Source: Achromobacter xylosoxidans A8 (GTDB lineage Bacteria > Pseudomonadota > Gammaproteobacteria > Burkholderiales > Burkholderiaceae_B). Taken from it: 64,000 bases of DNA. The stretch is taken from the NCBI RefSeq assembly GCF_000165835.1, contig NC_014640.1:6820001-6884000 (forward strand), in the 5' to 3' direction. Below the pieces are notes generated by a model that ran no database searches, was not told where the DNA came from, and saw nothing but the letters and a program-made list of their open reading frames with translations. The stretch's first letter is position 1, and each line of letters begins with the position of its first letter. Positions 27,007 through 37,011 of the stretch are shown here, in pieces. Both the position numbers and the translations under genes were made by a program.

Positions 27007-27669
27007 ATGTACACCTTGATCATCGGCAACAAGAATTACTCGTCCTGGTCCCTGCGCCCCTGGATCGCCTTGCGCGCCACGGGCATTGCATTCACGGAAC
27101 AGAAGCTCGGCTTCTTCACCGAGGAATTCTCGCGCCGCGTGAGCGCGGTGTCGCCCGCGGGCCTGGTGCCGGTGCTGCTGGACGGCGACTTCGCGGTCTG
27201 GGATTCGCTGGCGATCTGCGAATACCTGGCCGAGCGCCATCCCGAGGCCCACCTGTGGCCGCAGGACCCCAAGGCGCGCGCCCGCGCCCGATCGCTGGCC
27301 GCCCAGATGCACAGCGGCTTTGGCGCAATGCGCCAGGCGCTGCCCATGAACGTCGAGGCGCGGCTGCCCGGCATCGACCTGCCCGAGGCCGCGCGACAGG
27401 ACATCTCGCGCCTGCAAGCCATCTGGCACGACACGCGCGCGGAATTCGGCCAGGGCGGCGCTTTCCTGTTTGGCGCATTCTCGATCGCCGACGCCTTCTT
27501 CGCGCCGGTGGTCTCGCGTTTCAATACCTATGGCATCGCGGCCGCGGGTCCGGTGCGCGACTACATGGACGCAGTGCTGGCGCTGCCCGCCATGCAGGAG
27601 TGGACGCGCGATGCACTGGCCGAAGCCACCTTCGTGCCCGAGGACGAGCCCTACCGCAAGCACCGCTAG
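27007..27669 (+). CDS. glutathione S-transferase family protein
   Basis: This 220-residue protein has an N-terminal thioredoxin-like domain (NYSSWSLRPWIALRATGI, with the probable catalytic Ser in SSWS) and PAGLVPVLLDG, followed by DSLAICEYLAE for glutathione binding. The C-terminal helical domain includes FLFGAFSIADAFFAPVVSRF. The ATG at 27007 is preferred because AGAAAGGA lies 8 bases upstream; an ATG at 26986 has no such site. It lies 33 bp after uvrA in the same direction. A detoxification role is likely; the substrate is unknown. Confidence 0.88.
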   Translation: MYTLIIGNKNYSSWSLRPWIALRATGIAFTEQKLGFFTEEFSRRVSAVSPAGLVPVLLDGDFAVWDSLAICEYLAERHPEAHLWPQDPKARARARSLAAQMHSGFGAMRQALPMNVEARLPGIDLPEAARQDISRLQAIWHDTRAEFGQGGAFLFGAFSIADAFFAPVVSRFNTYGIAAAGPVRDYMDAVLALPAMQEWTRDALAEATFVPEDEPYRKHR

Positions 27670-27676
27670 CGCGGGT

Positions 27677-28579
27677 TCAATCGCGCAGGCGCTGGGCCAC
27701 GAATTCACGCACCAGCGCCATCGCGGGCGCCTCGGTGCGGCCCGTCAAGGTCACCATCGCGAACAGCGCGTGGCTGCGCAGCGGCGGGTCGGTGGGCAAT
27801 TCCGTCAGTTCGCCCGCAGCGATGCCGACCCGCGCCGCGCCCACGATGCCCAGGAATACCGCGTCCGACACGCGCACCGCTTCCAGCACGCTGCCGATTT
27901 CATCGCAGCGCAGGCGCATCGACGTCTGCGGGTCCGCCTCGATACCGAAATGCTCGACCACGATGCGTACCGTGTCGGCGGCCAGGAACGTCGACGCCAG
28001 CGGATAGGCCGCGACCTCCGCGAAGCGCGCCGGCCGCCCCGCCTGGACTAGCGGGTGGCCGCGGCGGCAGATGAACCCGGCGCGCATTTCCGATATGGGT
28101 TCGATGCGCAGATCGGCCGCCGGCACAATGCCGCGGGTATCGACCACCAGCGCATCCAGGCGCCGCTGGCGCAACAGCGCCAGATGGGCCTCCGGCGAAC
28201 CGCGCATCACATCCAGCCGCACTTGCGGATAGTGTTGCGCCACGTGCGCCAGCAGCGGTGTCATGAGCATGACGCCTGGCCCCGATCCCAGGCCTATGCT
28301 GATGCTGCCCCGGTCGCCCTGGGTCAGCAGTTCGGCGCTGCGGCGCAATTCGCCCGATTCGAACAGGATGCGCCGCGCGCGGCCGGCGACGGTCAGGCCC
28401 AGCGGCGTCAGCTCGGTCCGCTTGCCCATGCGGTCCAGCAGCCGCGCCCCCAGGTCCTCTTCCAGCAGCCGGATGCTGCGGCTGAGCGCCGACTGGGTCA
28501 GATGCAGATGTTCGGCCGCGCGGCTGAAGGAGCCTGCCTCGGCCACCGCCAGCAGATGTTCGAGCTGCTTGAGATTCAT
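27677..28579 (-). CDS. LysR-family transcriptional regulator
   Basis: This 300-residue protein has an N-terminal winged helix-turn-helix (MNLKQLEHLLAVAEAGSFSR, then AAEHLHLTQSALSRSIRLLE) and a substrate-binding domain over about 90-295. The ATG at 28579 with GGGGA upstream is preferred over a TTG six codons earlier. It is divergent from a Bug receptor gene across about 120 bp, so it probably controls uptake and hydrolysis of the same compound. It converges with the GST gene 7 bp away. Confidence 0.9.
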   Translation of the reverse strand: MNLKQLEHLLAVAEAGSFSRAAEHLHLTQSALSRSIRLLEEDLGARLLDRMGKRTELTPLGLTVAGRARRILFESGELRRSAELLTQGDRGSISIGLGSGPGVMLMTPLLAHVAQHYPQVRLDVMRGSPEAHLALLRQRRLDALVVDTRGIVPAADLRIEPISEMRAGFICRRGHPLVQAGRPARFAEVAAYPLASTFLAADTVRIVVEHFGIEADPQTSMRLRCDEIGSVLEAVRVSDAVFLGIVGAARVGIAAGELTELPTDPPLRSHALFAMVTLTGRTEAPAMALVREFVAQRLRD

Positions 28580-28702
28580 GCCCGAGTCCCCGTTCAAGTA
28601 TGAGTTTTTTTTCTAGCTTCCAGAATAACAATTCGTTAGACAACTAGCGAGGCCAGTCCCTAGCATGCGGAACACGCCTATATCCATTCCAAGGGGAATT
28701 TC

Positions 28703-29710
28703 GTGAGCATGCTTTCCAATGGCCTGCGCCAGGCCGGCTGTGCGCTGGCGCTGGGCGCGGCACTGCTGGGCCAGAGCGCCCAGGCCGCAGACTATCCCGA
28801 CCGGCCGGTCATGATGATGGTGCCCTACCCGGCAGGCGGCGCATCCGATTCCATCGCCCGGGTGGTGGCCTCGCCCGTGTCCAAGCAGCTGGGCCAGCCA
28901 GTACTGGTGGAGAACCTGGGCGGCGTCAGCGGCGCGCTAGGCGCGCAAAAGGTGCTGGGTGCCAAGGCCGACGGCTACTACCTGTTCCAGGGCTCGCCCA
29001 ACGAGCTGATCCTGTCCCCCATCGCCAACCCCGCGGTCAAGCTCAAGAGCGAGGACTTCCGCCTAGTGCAGATGATAGGCATGGCGCCCCTGGTGATCGT
29101 GGCGCGCGCAGACCTGCCCGCCAACAACGCTGACGAACTGGTCACGCTGGCGCGCTCGCGTTCGGCCACTCAGCCGCTGACCTTCGGCAGCGTGGGCGTG
29201 GGCTCGCTGTATCACGTGCTGGGCGAGCACATGGCCCGCACCATCGGCGCCAACATGATGCATGTGCCCTACAAGGGCGGCGCGCCGCTGATGCAGGACA
29301 TCGGCGGCGGCCAAGTGGACCTGGCCATCCTGCCGCTGTCGCAGCAGCAGGTGGCGCTGGCCGAACAGGGCCGCATCAAGCTGCTGGCCAGCCTGGACCC
29401 GCAGCGCAGCCAGTTGCCGGCGCTCAAGTCGGTGCCGTCGGTGAATGAAGGCCAGCTGCTCAAGGGCTTCAACTTCACTACCTGGACCGGCTACTTCGTC
29501 AAGCGCGACACGCCGCAAGACGTGGTGTCGCGCCTGAACGCCGCACTTAATGCTGCCATGCAGGATCCGGCGGTGAAGGACAGCCTGGCCCACCAGAACA
29601 TCGAAGTCTCCGCCCCCATGAGCGCGGAACAGGCCGATGCCATGTACCGCGCCGAGACCGAACGCTTCCGCGAAATCTCCAGCCACGTGAAACTGGCCGG
29701 CAACCCGTGA
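28703..29710 (+). CDS. Bug-family (TctC) periplasmic solute-binding protein
   Basis: This 335-residue protein has a signal peptide of about 27 residues (hydrophobic stretch ending QSAQAADYPDRPV). It carries the family hallmarks VMMMVPYPAGGASDSIARVV near residue 33 and HVPYKGGAPLMQDIGGGQVD near residue 190. The family is greatly expanded in Bordetella and its relatives and captures small carboxylates, with or without a tripartite transporter. AAGGGGA precedes the GTG start; an ATG two codons later is possible. It is coupled to the amidohydrolase by a 4-bp overlap and may supply it with substrate. Confidence 0.92.
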   Translation: MSMLSNGLRQAGCALALGAALLGQSAQAADYPDRPVMMMVPYPAGGASDSIARVVASPVSKQLGQPVLVENLGGVSGALGAQKVLGAKADGYYLFQGSPNELILSPIANPAVKLKSEDFRLVQMIGMAPLVIVARADLPANNADELVTLARSRSATQPLTFGSVGVGSLYHVLGEHMARTIGANMMHVPYKGGAPLMQDIGGGQVDLAILPLSQQQVALAEQGRIKLLASLDPQRSQLPALKSVPSVNEGQLLKGFNFTTWTGYFVKRDTPQDVVSRLNAALNAAMQDPAVKDSLAHQNIEVSAPMSAEQADAMYRAETERFREISSHVKLAGNP

Positions 29711-30927
29711 CCCGATTCCAGGATCTACCCGACATGCATCCCATCCTGCAGACCATGACTGCCCAGGCCGCCGAGTTCGTCTCGATCCGCCGCGACATCC
29801 ATCGCCACCCCGAGCTCGGCTTCCAGGAATTCCGCACCAGCGACCTGGTGGCGCAATGCCTGACGCAATGGGGCTATGAAGTGGAGCGCGGCCTGGGCGG
29901 CACCGGCCTGGTCGGTCAGCTGCGCCGCGGCACGGGCGGCAAACGCCTGGGCCTGCGCGCCGACATGGACGCCCTGCCGATCCAGGAAGCCACGGGCCTG
30001 GATCACTCCAGTTGCAACGAAGGCGTGATGCATGCCTGCGGCCACGACGGCCACACCGCCATGCTGCTGGCGGCAGCGCATCACCTGGCCAGGCACGGCG
30101 ACTTCGACGGCACGCTCAACCTGATCTTCCAGCCCGCCGAGGAAGGCCTGGGCGGCGCCAAGCGCATGATGGAGGACGGGCTGTTCCGCAAGTATCCGTG
30201 CGACGCCATCTACGCCATGCACAACATGCCGGGCCATCCGCAAGGCCGCCTGCTGCTGCGTGACGGCGCGGCCATGGCTTCGTCCGACAACGTCACCATC
30301 GTGCTGGAAGGCGTGGGTGGACATGGCGCGATGCCGCATTGCGCCGCCGACCCGGTGGTGGCAGGCGCGGCCATCGTCATGGGTCTGCAAAGCATCGTCG
30401 CCCGCAACATCGATCCCCTGCACATGGCGGTGATCACGGTCGGCGCGTTCAACGCCGGCAAAGCAAACAATGTGATTCCCCAGACCGCTACGCTGAAACT
30501 CAGCGTGCGCGCGCTGGACCGCGGCGTGCGCGACACCTTGCAGACGCGCATCACCGAACTGGTCCACAGCCAGGCGGCCAGCTACCAGGTGCGGGCGACC
30601 ATCGACTATGGCCGCGGCTATCCCGTGCTGGTGAATACCCAGGAAGAAACCGATTTCGCGCGCCAGGTGGCGGTGGAACTGGTGGGCGCCGATAGGGTGG
30701 AGCTGCAGACCCGGGCACTGACCGGCAGCGAGGACTTCGCCTTCATGCTGGAGGAAGTGCCGGGCTCCTACCTGCTGGTGGGCAATGGCGATGGGTCAGC
30801 GGACGGCTTCAACAGCGGGCACGGCGCCTGCATGGTGCACAACCCGGGCTACGACTTCAACGACCACAGCCTGCCCGTGGGCGCGGCCTATTGGGTGCTG
30901 CTGACGCAGCGCTATCTGGCGGGCTGA
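29707..30927 (+). CDS. M20 family amidohydrolase (hippurate hydrolase-like)
   Basis: This 406-residue metal-dependent peptidase/amidohydrolase has LGLRADMDALPIQE (81-94), HACGHDGHTAML (109-120) with the metal-binding Cys-Gly-His, and PAEEGLGGAKRMM near 145. A final GHGACMVHNPGYDFND is typical of the M20D group that cleaves N-acyl amino acids such as hippurate. The start is GTG in a GTGA overlap, with an ATG nine codons later as an alternative. It follows the Bug receptor, so an acyl-amino-acid substrate is likely but unproven. Confidence 0.9.
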   Translation: MTRFQDLPDMHPILQTMTAQAAEFVSIRRDIHRHPELGFQEFRTSDLVAQCLTQWGYEVERGLGGTGLVGQLRRGTGGKRLGLRADMDALPIQEATGLDHSSCNEGVMHACGHDGHTAMLLAAAHHLARHGDFDGTLNLIFQPAEEGLGGAKRMMEDGLFRKYPCDAIYAMHNMPGHPQGRLLLRDGAAMASSDNVTIVLEGVGGHGAMPHCAADPVVAGAAIVMGLQSIVARNIDPLHMAVITVGAFNAGKANNVIPQTATLKLSVRALDRGVRDTLQTRITELVHSQAASYQVRATIDYGRGYPVLVNTQEETDFARQVAVELVGADRVELQTRALTGSEDFAFMLEEVPGSYLLVGNGDGSADGFNSGHGACMVHNPGYDFNDHSLPVGAAYWVLLTQRYLAG

Positions 30928-30977
30928 AGCGAGGGCAAGGCGTCTGAGACCTGCGCCCGCGCCGCCGCGCGCGGGCC

Positions 30978-32126
30978 TCAGGCCATCTCGAACAGGCGCT
31001 TGTGTTCGCGGATGGCGTAGCGGTCCGTCATGCCGGCAATGTAATCGGCGATGGCGCGGGCCTGCTCATTGAACGCCGGCCGGCGGTAGTCGGGCGGCAG
31101 CAGGCGCGGATCGTCCAGGAAGGCGGCGAACAGCTCGCGCACAATGCGCCGCGCCTTGGTCGTCATGCGCAAGACGCGGTAGTGGCGGTACAGATTGTCG
31201 AACAGGAATTTCTTGAGCGCGTCGGCCTCGCTGCGGATCTCCGGCGAGAACGTCGCCAGGGGCGGCGCGCGGCGCACGTCGTCGGCAGTGGCGGGCGCGA
31301 ACTCGCGGATGCGCGCCAGCGAAGTCCGCGTCAGGTCGACGATCAGCGTATTGATCATGCGGCGTATGGTTTCGGCCACGGCGCGGCGCGGGGCCAGCCC
31401 GGGATAGCTTTCCAGCACATGGGCGTGGTGGCGCTCGAAGATCGAGACTTCCTTCAACTGTTCCAGCGTGATCAGGCCCGAACGCAGGCCGTCGTCGATG
31501 TCGTGGTTGTTGTAGGCGACTTCGTCCGCCAGATTGGCCAGCTGCGCTTCTAGCGAGGGCTGGGTGCGGTCCAGGAAGCGCTGGCCCACGTCACCCAGTT
31601 GGCGCGCATGCGCGGCCGAGCAGTGCTTGAGGATGCCTTCCCGCGTTTCGAAGCACAGGTTCAGGCCGTTGAAGTCCGCATAGCGTTCTTCGAGTTCGTC
31701 CACCACCCGCAGGCTTTGCAGGTTGTGCTCGAAGCCGCCCGCCTCGGGCGCCAGTTCCCGCATGCAGGCATTGAGCTCGTCCTGCCCGGCGTGGCCGAAC
31801 GGCGTGTGGCCCAGGTCATGCGCCAGCGAGATGGCTTCGGTCAGGTCTTCGGACAGGCCCAGGCTGCGCGCCAGCGTGCGCGCGATCTGGGCCACTTCCA
31901 GGCTATGGGTCAGGCGGGTGCGGAACAGGTCGCCTTCATGGTTCACGAAGACCTGGGTCTTGTATTCCAGGCGCCGGAACGCGCCGGAATGGACGATGCG
32001 ATCGCGATCGCGCTGAAACTCCGTCCGATTTTCCGGCGGCGGCTCGGCATAGGTCCGCCCGCGCGATTGAGACGGGTGGGATGCATAGGAAGCCAGTTCT
32101 TTCATCTGCAACACCGTCTCCAGCAT
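30978..32126 (-). CDS. dgt: dGTP triphosphohydrolase-like HD protein
   Basis: This 382-residue HD-domain enzyme hydrolyses dGTP to deoxyguanosine and triphosphate. The metal ligands are in [20 protein letters not shown] and [32 protein letters not shown] is the family N-terminal signature. The start ATG at 32126 lies right after the aroB stop; a longer frame would run inside aroB. It is the last gene of aroK-aroB-dgt, a common betaproteobacterial order. It converges with the amidohydrolase gene; only a GC-rich hairpin is seen in the 50-bp gap. Confidence 0.94.
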   Translation of the reverse strand: MLETVLQMKELASYASHPSQSRGRTYAEPPPENRTEFQRDRDRIVHSGAFRRLEYKTQVFVNHEGDLFRTRLTHSLEVAQIARTLARSLGLSEDLTEAISLAHDLGHTPFGHAGQDELNACMRELAPEAGGFEHNLQSLRVVDELEERYADFNGLNLCFETREGILKHCSAAHARQLGDVGQRFLDRTQPSLEAQLANLADEVAYNNHDIDDGLRSGLITLEQLKEVSIFERHHAHVLESYPGLAPRRAVAETIRRMINTLIVDLTRTSLARIREFAPATADDVRRAPPLATFSPEIRSEADALKKFLFDNLYRHYRVLRMTTKARRIVRELFAAFLDDPRLLPPDYRRPAFNEQARAIADYIAGMTDRYAIREHKRLFEMA

Positions 32127-32128
32127 GT

Positions 32129-33205
32129 CTATTGGGTGGTACGGGCCAGGACGGCGCGCACCGCGTCGTCGGGAGCCGGGCGCATCATGGCTTCGCCGAT
32201 GCGGGTCATGAGCACGTAGCGGATCGAGCCGCCTTCCGTTTTCTTGTCCACCTGCATCAGGTCCAGCCAACGGTCGGCGCCCAGGTCAGGGGCCACGGCG
32301 GGACAGCCGATGGCGGTCACCAGCGCGCGCACGCGCTCCACGTCGGCGCGCTCAAAGCCGGCGACGTCGGCCGACAGCTCGGCAGCCTGCACCATGCCGC
32401 AACCCACCGCTTCGCCATGCAGCCAGGCGCCGTAGCCCAGGCCGGATTCGATGGCGTGGCCGAAAGTGTGGCCCAGGTTCAGGATGGCGCGCAGGCCGGA
32501 TTCGCGCTCGTCCTTGCCCACCACCTGCGCCTTCAGCTCGCAGGAGCGGCGGATGGCATGGCTGACGGCGTCCGGATCCAGCGCGCGCAGCTTCTGCGCG
32601 TTTTCTTCGCACCAGGACCAGAACGCCGGGTCGAGGATCAGGCCGTACTTGATCACTTCGGCCAGGCCCGCGGACACCTCGCGCGCCGGCAGCGTGTTCA
32701 GCACGTCCGTATCGATCTCGACGGCGACCGGCTGGTAGAACGCGCCGATCATGTTCTTGCCCAGCGGATGGTTGACGGCGGTCTTGCCGCCCACCGACGA
32801 ATCGACCTGTGACAGCAAAGTCGTCGGCACCTGCAAGAAGCGCACGCCGCGCATGTAGACCGCGGCGGCGAAGCCGGTCATGTCGCCGATGACGCCGCCG
32901 CCCAGCGCCACCAGCACGCAGCGGCGGTCCAGGCGGTTGCCCAGCAGGGCGTCGAAGATCAGGTTCAGCGACTGCCAGTCCTTGTAGGCCTCGCCGTCCG
33001 GCAATTCGATGCGCAGCACCCGCTTGCCGGTCCTGGCCAGCGCCGCCTCGGCGCGTTCGCCGTACAAGGCGGCGACGGTCGGGTTGGTCACCACGGCGAT
33101 CGCGGTGGCGTCGGCCGGAATGCTCTGGTCCAGGACGTCCAGGCGGCCCGGGCCGATGTTGATCGGGTAGCTTCCGCCCGGGGTGTCCACGTGTACAACG
33201 TTCAT
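32129..33205 (-). CDS. aroB: 3-dehydroquinate synthase
   Basis: This 358-residue enzyme makes 3-dehydroquinate from DAHP, the second step of the shikimate pathway. The NAD-binding stretch [40 protein letters not shown], and zinc-ligand segments KYGLILD and [12 protein letters not shown] are all visible. It overlaps aroK by 4 bp and precedes dgt by 2 bp. Confidence 0.97.
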   Translation of the reverse strand: MNVVHVDTPGGSYPINIGPGRLDVLDQSIPADATAIAVVTNPTVAALYGERAEAALARTGKRVLRIELPDGEAYKDWQSLNLIFDALLGNRLDRRCVLVALGGGVIGDMTGFAAAVYMRGVRFLQVPTTLLSQVDSSVGGKTAVNHPLGKNMIGAFYQPVAVEIDTDVLNTLPAREVSAGLAEVIKYGLILDPAFWSWCEENAQKLRALDPDAVSHAIRRSCELKAQVVGKDERESGLRAILNLGHTFGHAIESGLGYGAWLHGEAVGCGMVQAAELSADVAGFERADVERVRALVTAIGCPAVAPDLGADRWLDLMQVDKKTEGGSIRYVLMTRIGEAMMRPAPDDAVRAVLARTTQ

Positions 33206-33843
33206 ATGTGCTTCTCGAAGGCTTGCAATTGCGGCAGCAGCGCCTTGACCAGGGTGTGGATGGGCATGGCGCCCGTTTCCACCACCAGGTCGGCCACTTC
33301 CTTATAGAGGGGTTCCCGCAGGGTCATAAGGTCACGCAGCGTGCCGCGCGGATCGGCGGTGGCCAACAGGGGACGGTTGCGGTCGCGGCAGGTGCGGCGG
33401 AACAATTCGTCCACGCTGGCCCTCAAATAGACCACGATGCCGCGCTCGTGCAGGCGCTGGCGGTTTTCCGGCGCCAGGATGGCGCCGCCCCCGGTGGCGA
33501 GAATTATGTTGCGTCGTTGGGTACACTCTTCCAAGGCGGCTGATTCCCGGCGACGAAAACCGGCTTCGCCCTCGATTTCGAAGATTACCGGCACCCGCAC
33601 GCCGCAACGCGCCTCGAGCTCATGATCCAAGTCCATAAACTCGCGCCCCAGCGCACGCGCCAGGCCACGCCCTATGGTCGTCTTGCCCGCGCCCATCATT
33701 CCGACCAGGAAGACCGGCAGGTCATGCGGCAATGTAGCGGCCCTGCCTGTGCACTCAGCGGCGCAAGGCAGGTTTTCAGGCGTCTCGCCAGAGGACGCCG
33801 GGTCCGGGTCGGCCTCCGGACATGAGATAGCGGAAAAGTTCAT
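33202..33843 (-). CDS. aroK: shikimate kinase
   Basis: This 213-residue kinase phosphorylates shikimate. Walker [16 protein letters not shown] begins near residue 48. [13 protein letters not shown] carries the shikimate-binding Asp, [11 protein letters not shown] follows, and the LATGGGAIL loop is the glycine-rich site. The first 40 residues are a non-conserved Pro/Ala-rich extension, longer than the usual enzyme of about 175 residues, so a later start is possible. It is divergent from mrcA. Confidence 0.95.
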   Translation of the reverse strand: MNFSAISCPEADPDPASSGETPENLPCAAECTGRAATLPHDLPVFLVGMMGAGKTTIGRGLARALGREFMDLDHELEARCGVRVPVIFEIEGEAGFRRRESAALEECTQRRNIILATGGGAILAPENRQRLHERGIVVYLRASVDELFRRTCRDRNRPLLATADPRGTLRDLMTLREPLYKEVADLVVETGAMPIHTLVKALLPQLQAFEKHI

Positions 33844-33957
33844 GACGGCATTATCACATCAGCCGCCAGTTGCCCGCCTACCACACTGAACGATTTTGTT
33901 ACAGAAACCGGTGCCCCGTGCCAAGACGGACCCGGAGATACCCGTAAAATCGCCGCG

Positions 33958-36405
33958 ATGAGCAAGCCCCAGAATTCCTCCAAGAAAGACAAGCCCGCCA
34001 AGAGCGGTTCCCCGATACTGCGATTCTTCGTCAAAACCGGCATCTTCTTTGCCGGCCTGTTCCTGTGCGGCGTACTGCTGGCCGGAATGGCGTTGGCGCT
34101 GGCCTGGCCCAACCTGCCGGACCTGAACGCCATGACGGACTACCGTCCTCGGGTGCCGCTGCGCGTCTATACGGCGGACCGCGTCCTGATCGGCGAATTC
34201 GGCGAAGAACGCCGCAACGTGCTGCGCTTCAACGAAATCCCGGACGTCATGAAGTCCGCCGTGCTGGCGGCCGAAGACGACCGCTTCTATCAGCACGGCG
34301 GGATCGACTGGATGGGCGTGGCGCGGGCCGGCCTGACCAACCTGATCAGCATGTCGAAGTCGCAGGGCGCCAGTACCATCACCATGCAGGTGGCGCGCAA
34401 CTTCTACCTTTCGTCGGAGAAGACCTATTCGCGCAAGTTCTATGAACTGCTGCTGACCTTCAAGATCGAATCGGAGCTCACCAAGGACCAGATCCTCGAG
34501 CTCTACATGAACCAGATCTACCTGGGGCACCGCGCCTACGGTTTCGCGGCCGCCTCGCGCACCTATTTCGGCAAGCCTCTGTCGGAAGTCACGCCCGCGG
34601 AAGCCGCCATGCTCGCCGGCATCCCCAAGGCGCCGTCGCGTTTCAACCCGATCGCCAATCGTCCGCGCGCCGAACTGCGCCAGCGCTACGTGCTGGGCCG
34701 GATGCATTCGCTGGGCTACCTGACCGAACCGGAATATCAGCAGGCGATGGCCCAGCCCATCGTCATGAAGTCCGCGGAAGGCACGCCGGCCGGCGGCTAT
34801 TCCATCCATGGCGAATACGTGGCGGAACTGGCGCGCCAACTGCTGTTCAACGTGTACCAGGACAACGTCTATTCGCGCGGCATCAATATCTACACCACGG
34901 TGCAGTCCAAGGACCAGGAAGCGGCCTACCGCTCCGTGCGCGAAGGCGTGCTCGAATACACGCGTCGCGCGCCCTATCCCGGCCCCGAAGAACAGCTGGA
35001 CCTGCCCCCGGGCACCGAGAACAACCCGCAGGCGCTCGATGAGTTCCTGGACGGCGTGTTCGACAAGTTCAGCGACAGCGGCGACCTGCTGACGGCGCTG
35101 GTGCTGTCGGCCAGCCCCACCGAAGTGAAGCTGGCGCGCAGCTCGCGCGAGATCATCACCGTCACCGACAAGAAGGTGCTGGGCGTGGTGGCGCGCGCGC
35201 TGAACGACAAGGCCAAGCCCGAGCAGCGCATCAAGCGCGGCTCCGTGGTCTACATCCGCAAGTTCGGCGACAACTGGGAAATCATCAACCTGCCCTCGGT
35301 ACAGGCGGCCTTCGTGGCGCTGTCGCCGCAGGATGGCGCGATCCGCGCCATGGTCGGCGGCTTCGACTTCTACCGCGGCAACTTCAACCGCGTGACGCAG
35401 GCCTGGCGCCAGCCGGGCTCGAACATCAAGCCCTTCATCTACGCCGCTTCGCTGGAACGCGGCCTGACGCCGGGCACGCAGATCTCTGACCAGCCCTTCG
35501 AGCTGACCGCCGCCCAGACCGGTTCCAAGGCCTGGAACCCGAAGAACTACGGCAATCAGTACGAGCCCATGCTGACCCTGCGTCAGGGTCTGTACAAATC
35601 CAAGAACATGGTGTCGATCCGTATCCTGCAGGCCATCGGCCCGCAATACGCGCAGGACTACCTGACCCGCTTCGGCTTCGACAAGGCCCGCCAGCCCGCC
35701 GTGCTGCCGCTGGCCCTGGGCGCGGGCTCGGTCACGCCCCTGCAACTGGCCGGCGCCTTCTCGGTGTTCGCCAACGGCGGCTACCGCGTCACGCCCTACC
35801 TGATCGACCGCGTCACCGACAGCAACGGCAAGGTCATCATGCAGTCCAAGCCGGTCGTGGCCGGCGACGCCGCGGCCCGCGCCATCGACCCGCGCACCGC
35901 CTGGATCATGGACGACATCCTGCGCGGCGTGGCCACCTACGGCACCGCGGCGCGCGCCCGCGTGCTGCTCAAGCGCAACGACATTGCCGGCAAGACCGGC
36001 ACCACCAACGAATCCGTGGACGCCTGGTTCTCCGGCTACACCCCGTCGCTGGTCGCCACCGCGTGGCTGGGCTTTGACCAGCCCAAGTCACTGGGCTCGC
36101 GCGAAACCGGCGGCGGCGTCGCCATGCCGATCTGGGTCGATTACATGCAGACGGTACTCAAGGGCGTACCCGAAGAGAAGCCGCGCCCCCGGCCCGACGG
36201 CCTCATCGTGGAAAACGGCGAGTTCTATTTCTCCGAATTCCCGCCCGGACAAGCGGTGGCACGTCTGGGCCTGCCCGAAGCCGACACGCTGGGTGAATTC
36301 CTCAACGGCCTGAATGGCAGCACCAGCGAGGAAACCCGGATCAAGGTGGCGCCGGGCGTGGGCACGCAAAGCAATACGCCCTGGTCCCAGAAGATCCCGT
36401 TCTGA
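33958..36405 (+). CDS. mrcA: penicillin-binding protein 1A
   Basis: This 815-residue bifunctional peptidoglycan synthase has a basic tail, one membrane anchor (about 27-50), then a GT51 glycosyltransferase domain with catalytic E106 in AEDDRFYQHGG. The transpeptidase domain carries nucleophile S488 in GSNIK (S-x-x-K), S548-K-N and K679-TGT. All key residues are present. It is followed by a strong terminator. Confidence 0.96.
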   Translation: MSKPQNSSKKDKPAKSGSPILRFFVKTGIFFAGLFLCGVLLAGMALALAWPNLPDLNAMTDYRPRVPLRVYTADRVLIGEFGEERRNVLRFNEIPDVMKSAVLAAEDDRFYQHGGIDWMGVARAGLTNLISMSKSQGASTITMQVARNFYLSSEKTYSRKFYELLLTFKIESELTKDQILELYMNQIYLGHRAYGFAAASRTYFGKPLSEVTPAEAAMLAGIPKAPSRFNPIANRPRAELRQRYVLGRMHSLGYLTEPEYQQAMAQPIVMKSAEGTPAGGYSIHGEYVAELARQLLFNVYQDNVYSRGINIYTTVQSKDQEAAYRSVREGVLEYTRRAPYPGPEEQLDLPPGTENNPQALDEFLDGVFDKFSDSGDLLTALVLSASPTEVKLARSSREIITVTDKKVLGVVARALNDKAKPEQRIKRGSVVYIRKFGDNWEIINLPSVQAAFVALSPQDGAIRAMVGGFDFYRGNFNRVTQAWRQPGSNIKPFIYAASLERGLTPGTQISDQPFELTAAQTGSKAWNPKNYGNQYEPMLTLRQGLYKSKNMVSIRILQAIGPQYAQDYLTRFGFDKARQPAVLPLALGAGSVTPLQLAGAFSVFANGGYRVTPYLIDRVTDSNGKVIMQSKPVVAGDAAARAIDPRTAWIMDDILRGVATYGTAARARVLLKRNDIAGKTGTTNESVDAWFSGYTPSLVATAWLGFDQPKSLGSRETGGGVAMPIWVDYMQTVLKGVPEEKPRPRPDGLIVENGEFYFSEFPPGQAVARLGLPEADTLGEFLNGLNGSTSEETRIKVAPGVGTQSNTPWSQKIPF

Positions 36406-36417
36406 CGCGCAAATGAC

Positions 36418-36449
36418 AAGGCCGGCCCCATGGGCCGGCCTTTTTTTCG
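36418..36449 (+). terminator. Rho-independent terminator of mrcA
   Basis: AAGGCCGGCCC, loop CAT, GGGCCGGCCTT, then a run of T. The 11-bp stem is perfect. It lies 13 bp after the mrcA stop and may also serve cyaY from the other side. Confidence 0.9.
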
Positions 36450-36465
36450 CCTGAACCTGGCTTTT

Positions 36466-36795
36466 TTACAGGCGTATCGTCACGGGCACGCCAGCGGCTG
36501 CGGAACAGATCTGCGACAGGGCGTCCGGCAACTGCGGGCCGCCTCGGGTATCGTTCCAATGCTGGCCATCGTAGCGGTAATGGAAGCCGCCGCTGCGCGC
36601 GGCGACCCATAGCTCCTGCATGGCAGCCTGGCTGTTCACCACCACGTGGGTGTTGTCTTCGAAAACCATCGTCAGCACATTGCCGCTGCGGCTGGTTTCG
36701 ACATCGACATCGAGCGAAGCCGCCCAGTCATCGGCCTGGCTTTCGATGCTGTTCAGCACCTGGTCGATCAACGCAAGAAATTCGGTTTCGGTCAT
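36466..36795 (-). CDS. cyaY: frataxin-like iron-binding protein CyaY
   Basis: This 109-residue protein has the frataxin fold: MTETEFLALIDQVLNSIESQ, an acidic first helix for iron binding, then GNVLTMVFEDNTHVVVNSQ and LWVAARSGGFHYRYDG. It regulates iron-sulphur cluster assembly. The ATG at 36795 gives the normal length; the frame upstream is not conserved. It is divergent from lptM with a 30-bp gap. Confidence 0.93.
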   Translation of the reverse strand: MTETEFLALIDQVLNSIESQADDWAASLDVDVETSRSGNVLTMVFEDNTHVVVNSQAAMQELWVAARSGGFHYRYDGQHWNDTRGGPQLPDALSQICSAAAGVPVTIRL

Positions 36796-36825
36796 AATCG
36801 AGCCTGCAAGATTTAGGAGTTCCCA

Positions 36826-37011
36826 GTGTTCCACTTGGCATTTCGCCGCATGGTCCTTCGCATTGTAGCCACGCTGCTGGCGACCGGCATGGTCGCGGCC
36901 TGCGGGTACAAGGGCCCCTTGTACATGCCGACGCCTGACGGCAAGCCGCCCTCGCGTACGCAACAGCAACAACAGCCGATGGTCATCCCGCCGGCGCCGT
37001 CGCTGCCATGA
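36826..37011 (+). CDS. lptM: small lipoprotein LptM (YifL-like)
   Basis: This 61-residue lipoprotein has a basic/hydrophobic signal and a lipobox ending AACGYKGPLYMP, the LptM hallmark, then a Gln/Pro-rich tail. The family assists assembly of the LptD/LptE lipopolysaccharide translocon. The start is GTG with AGGAG 6 bases upstream. It overlaps lysA by 4 bp, as in many Burkholderiales. Confidence 0.9.
   Translation: MFHLAFRRMVLRIVATLLATGMVAACGYKGPLYMPTPDGKPPSRTQQQQQPMVIPPAPSLP

Noticed and set aside
33859..35745. 628-codon open frame antisense to mrcA
   Set aside because: Antisense shadow; mrcA carries all glycosyltransferase and transpeptidase motifs.
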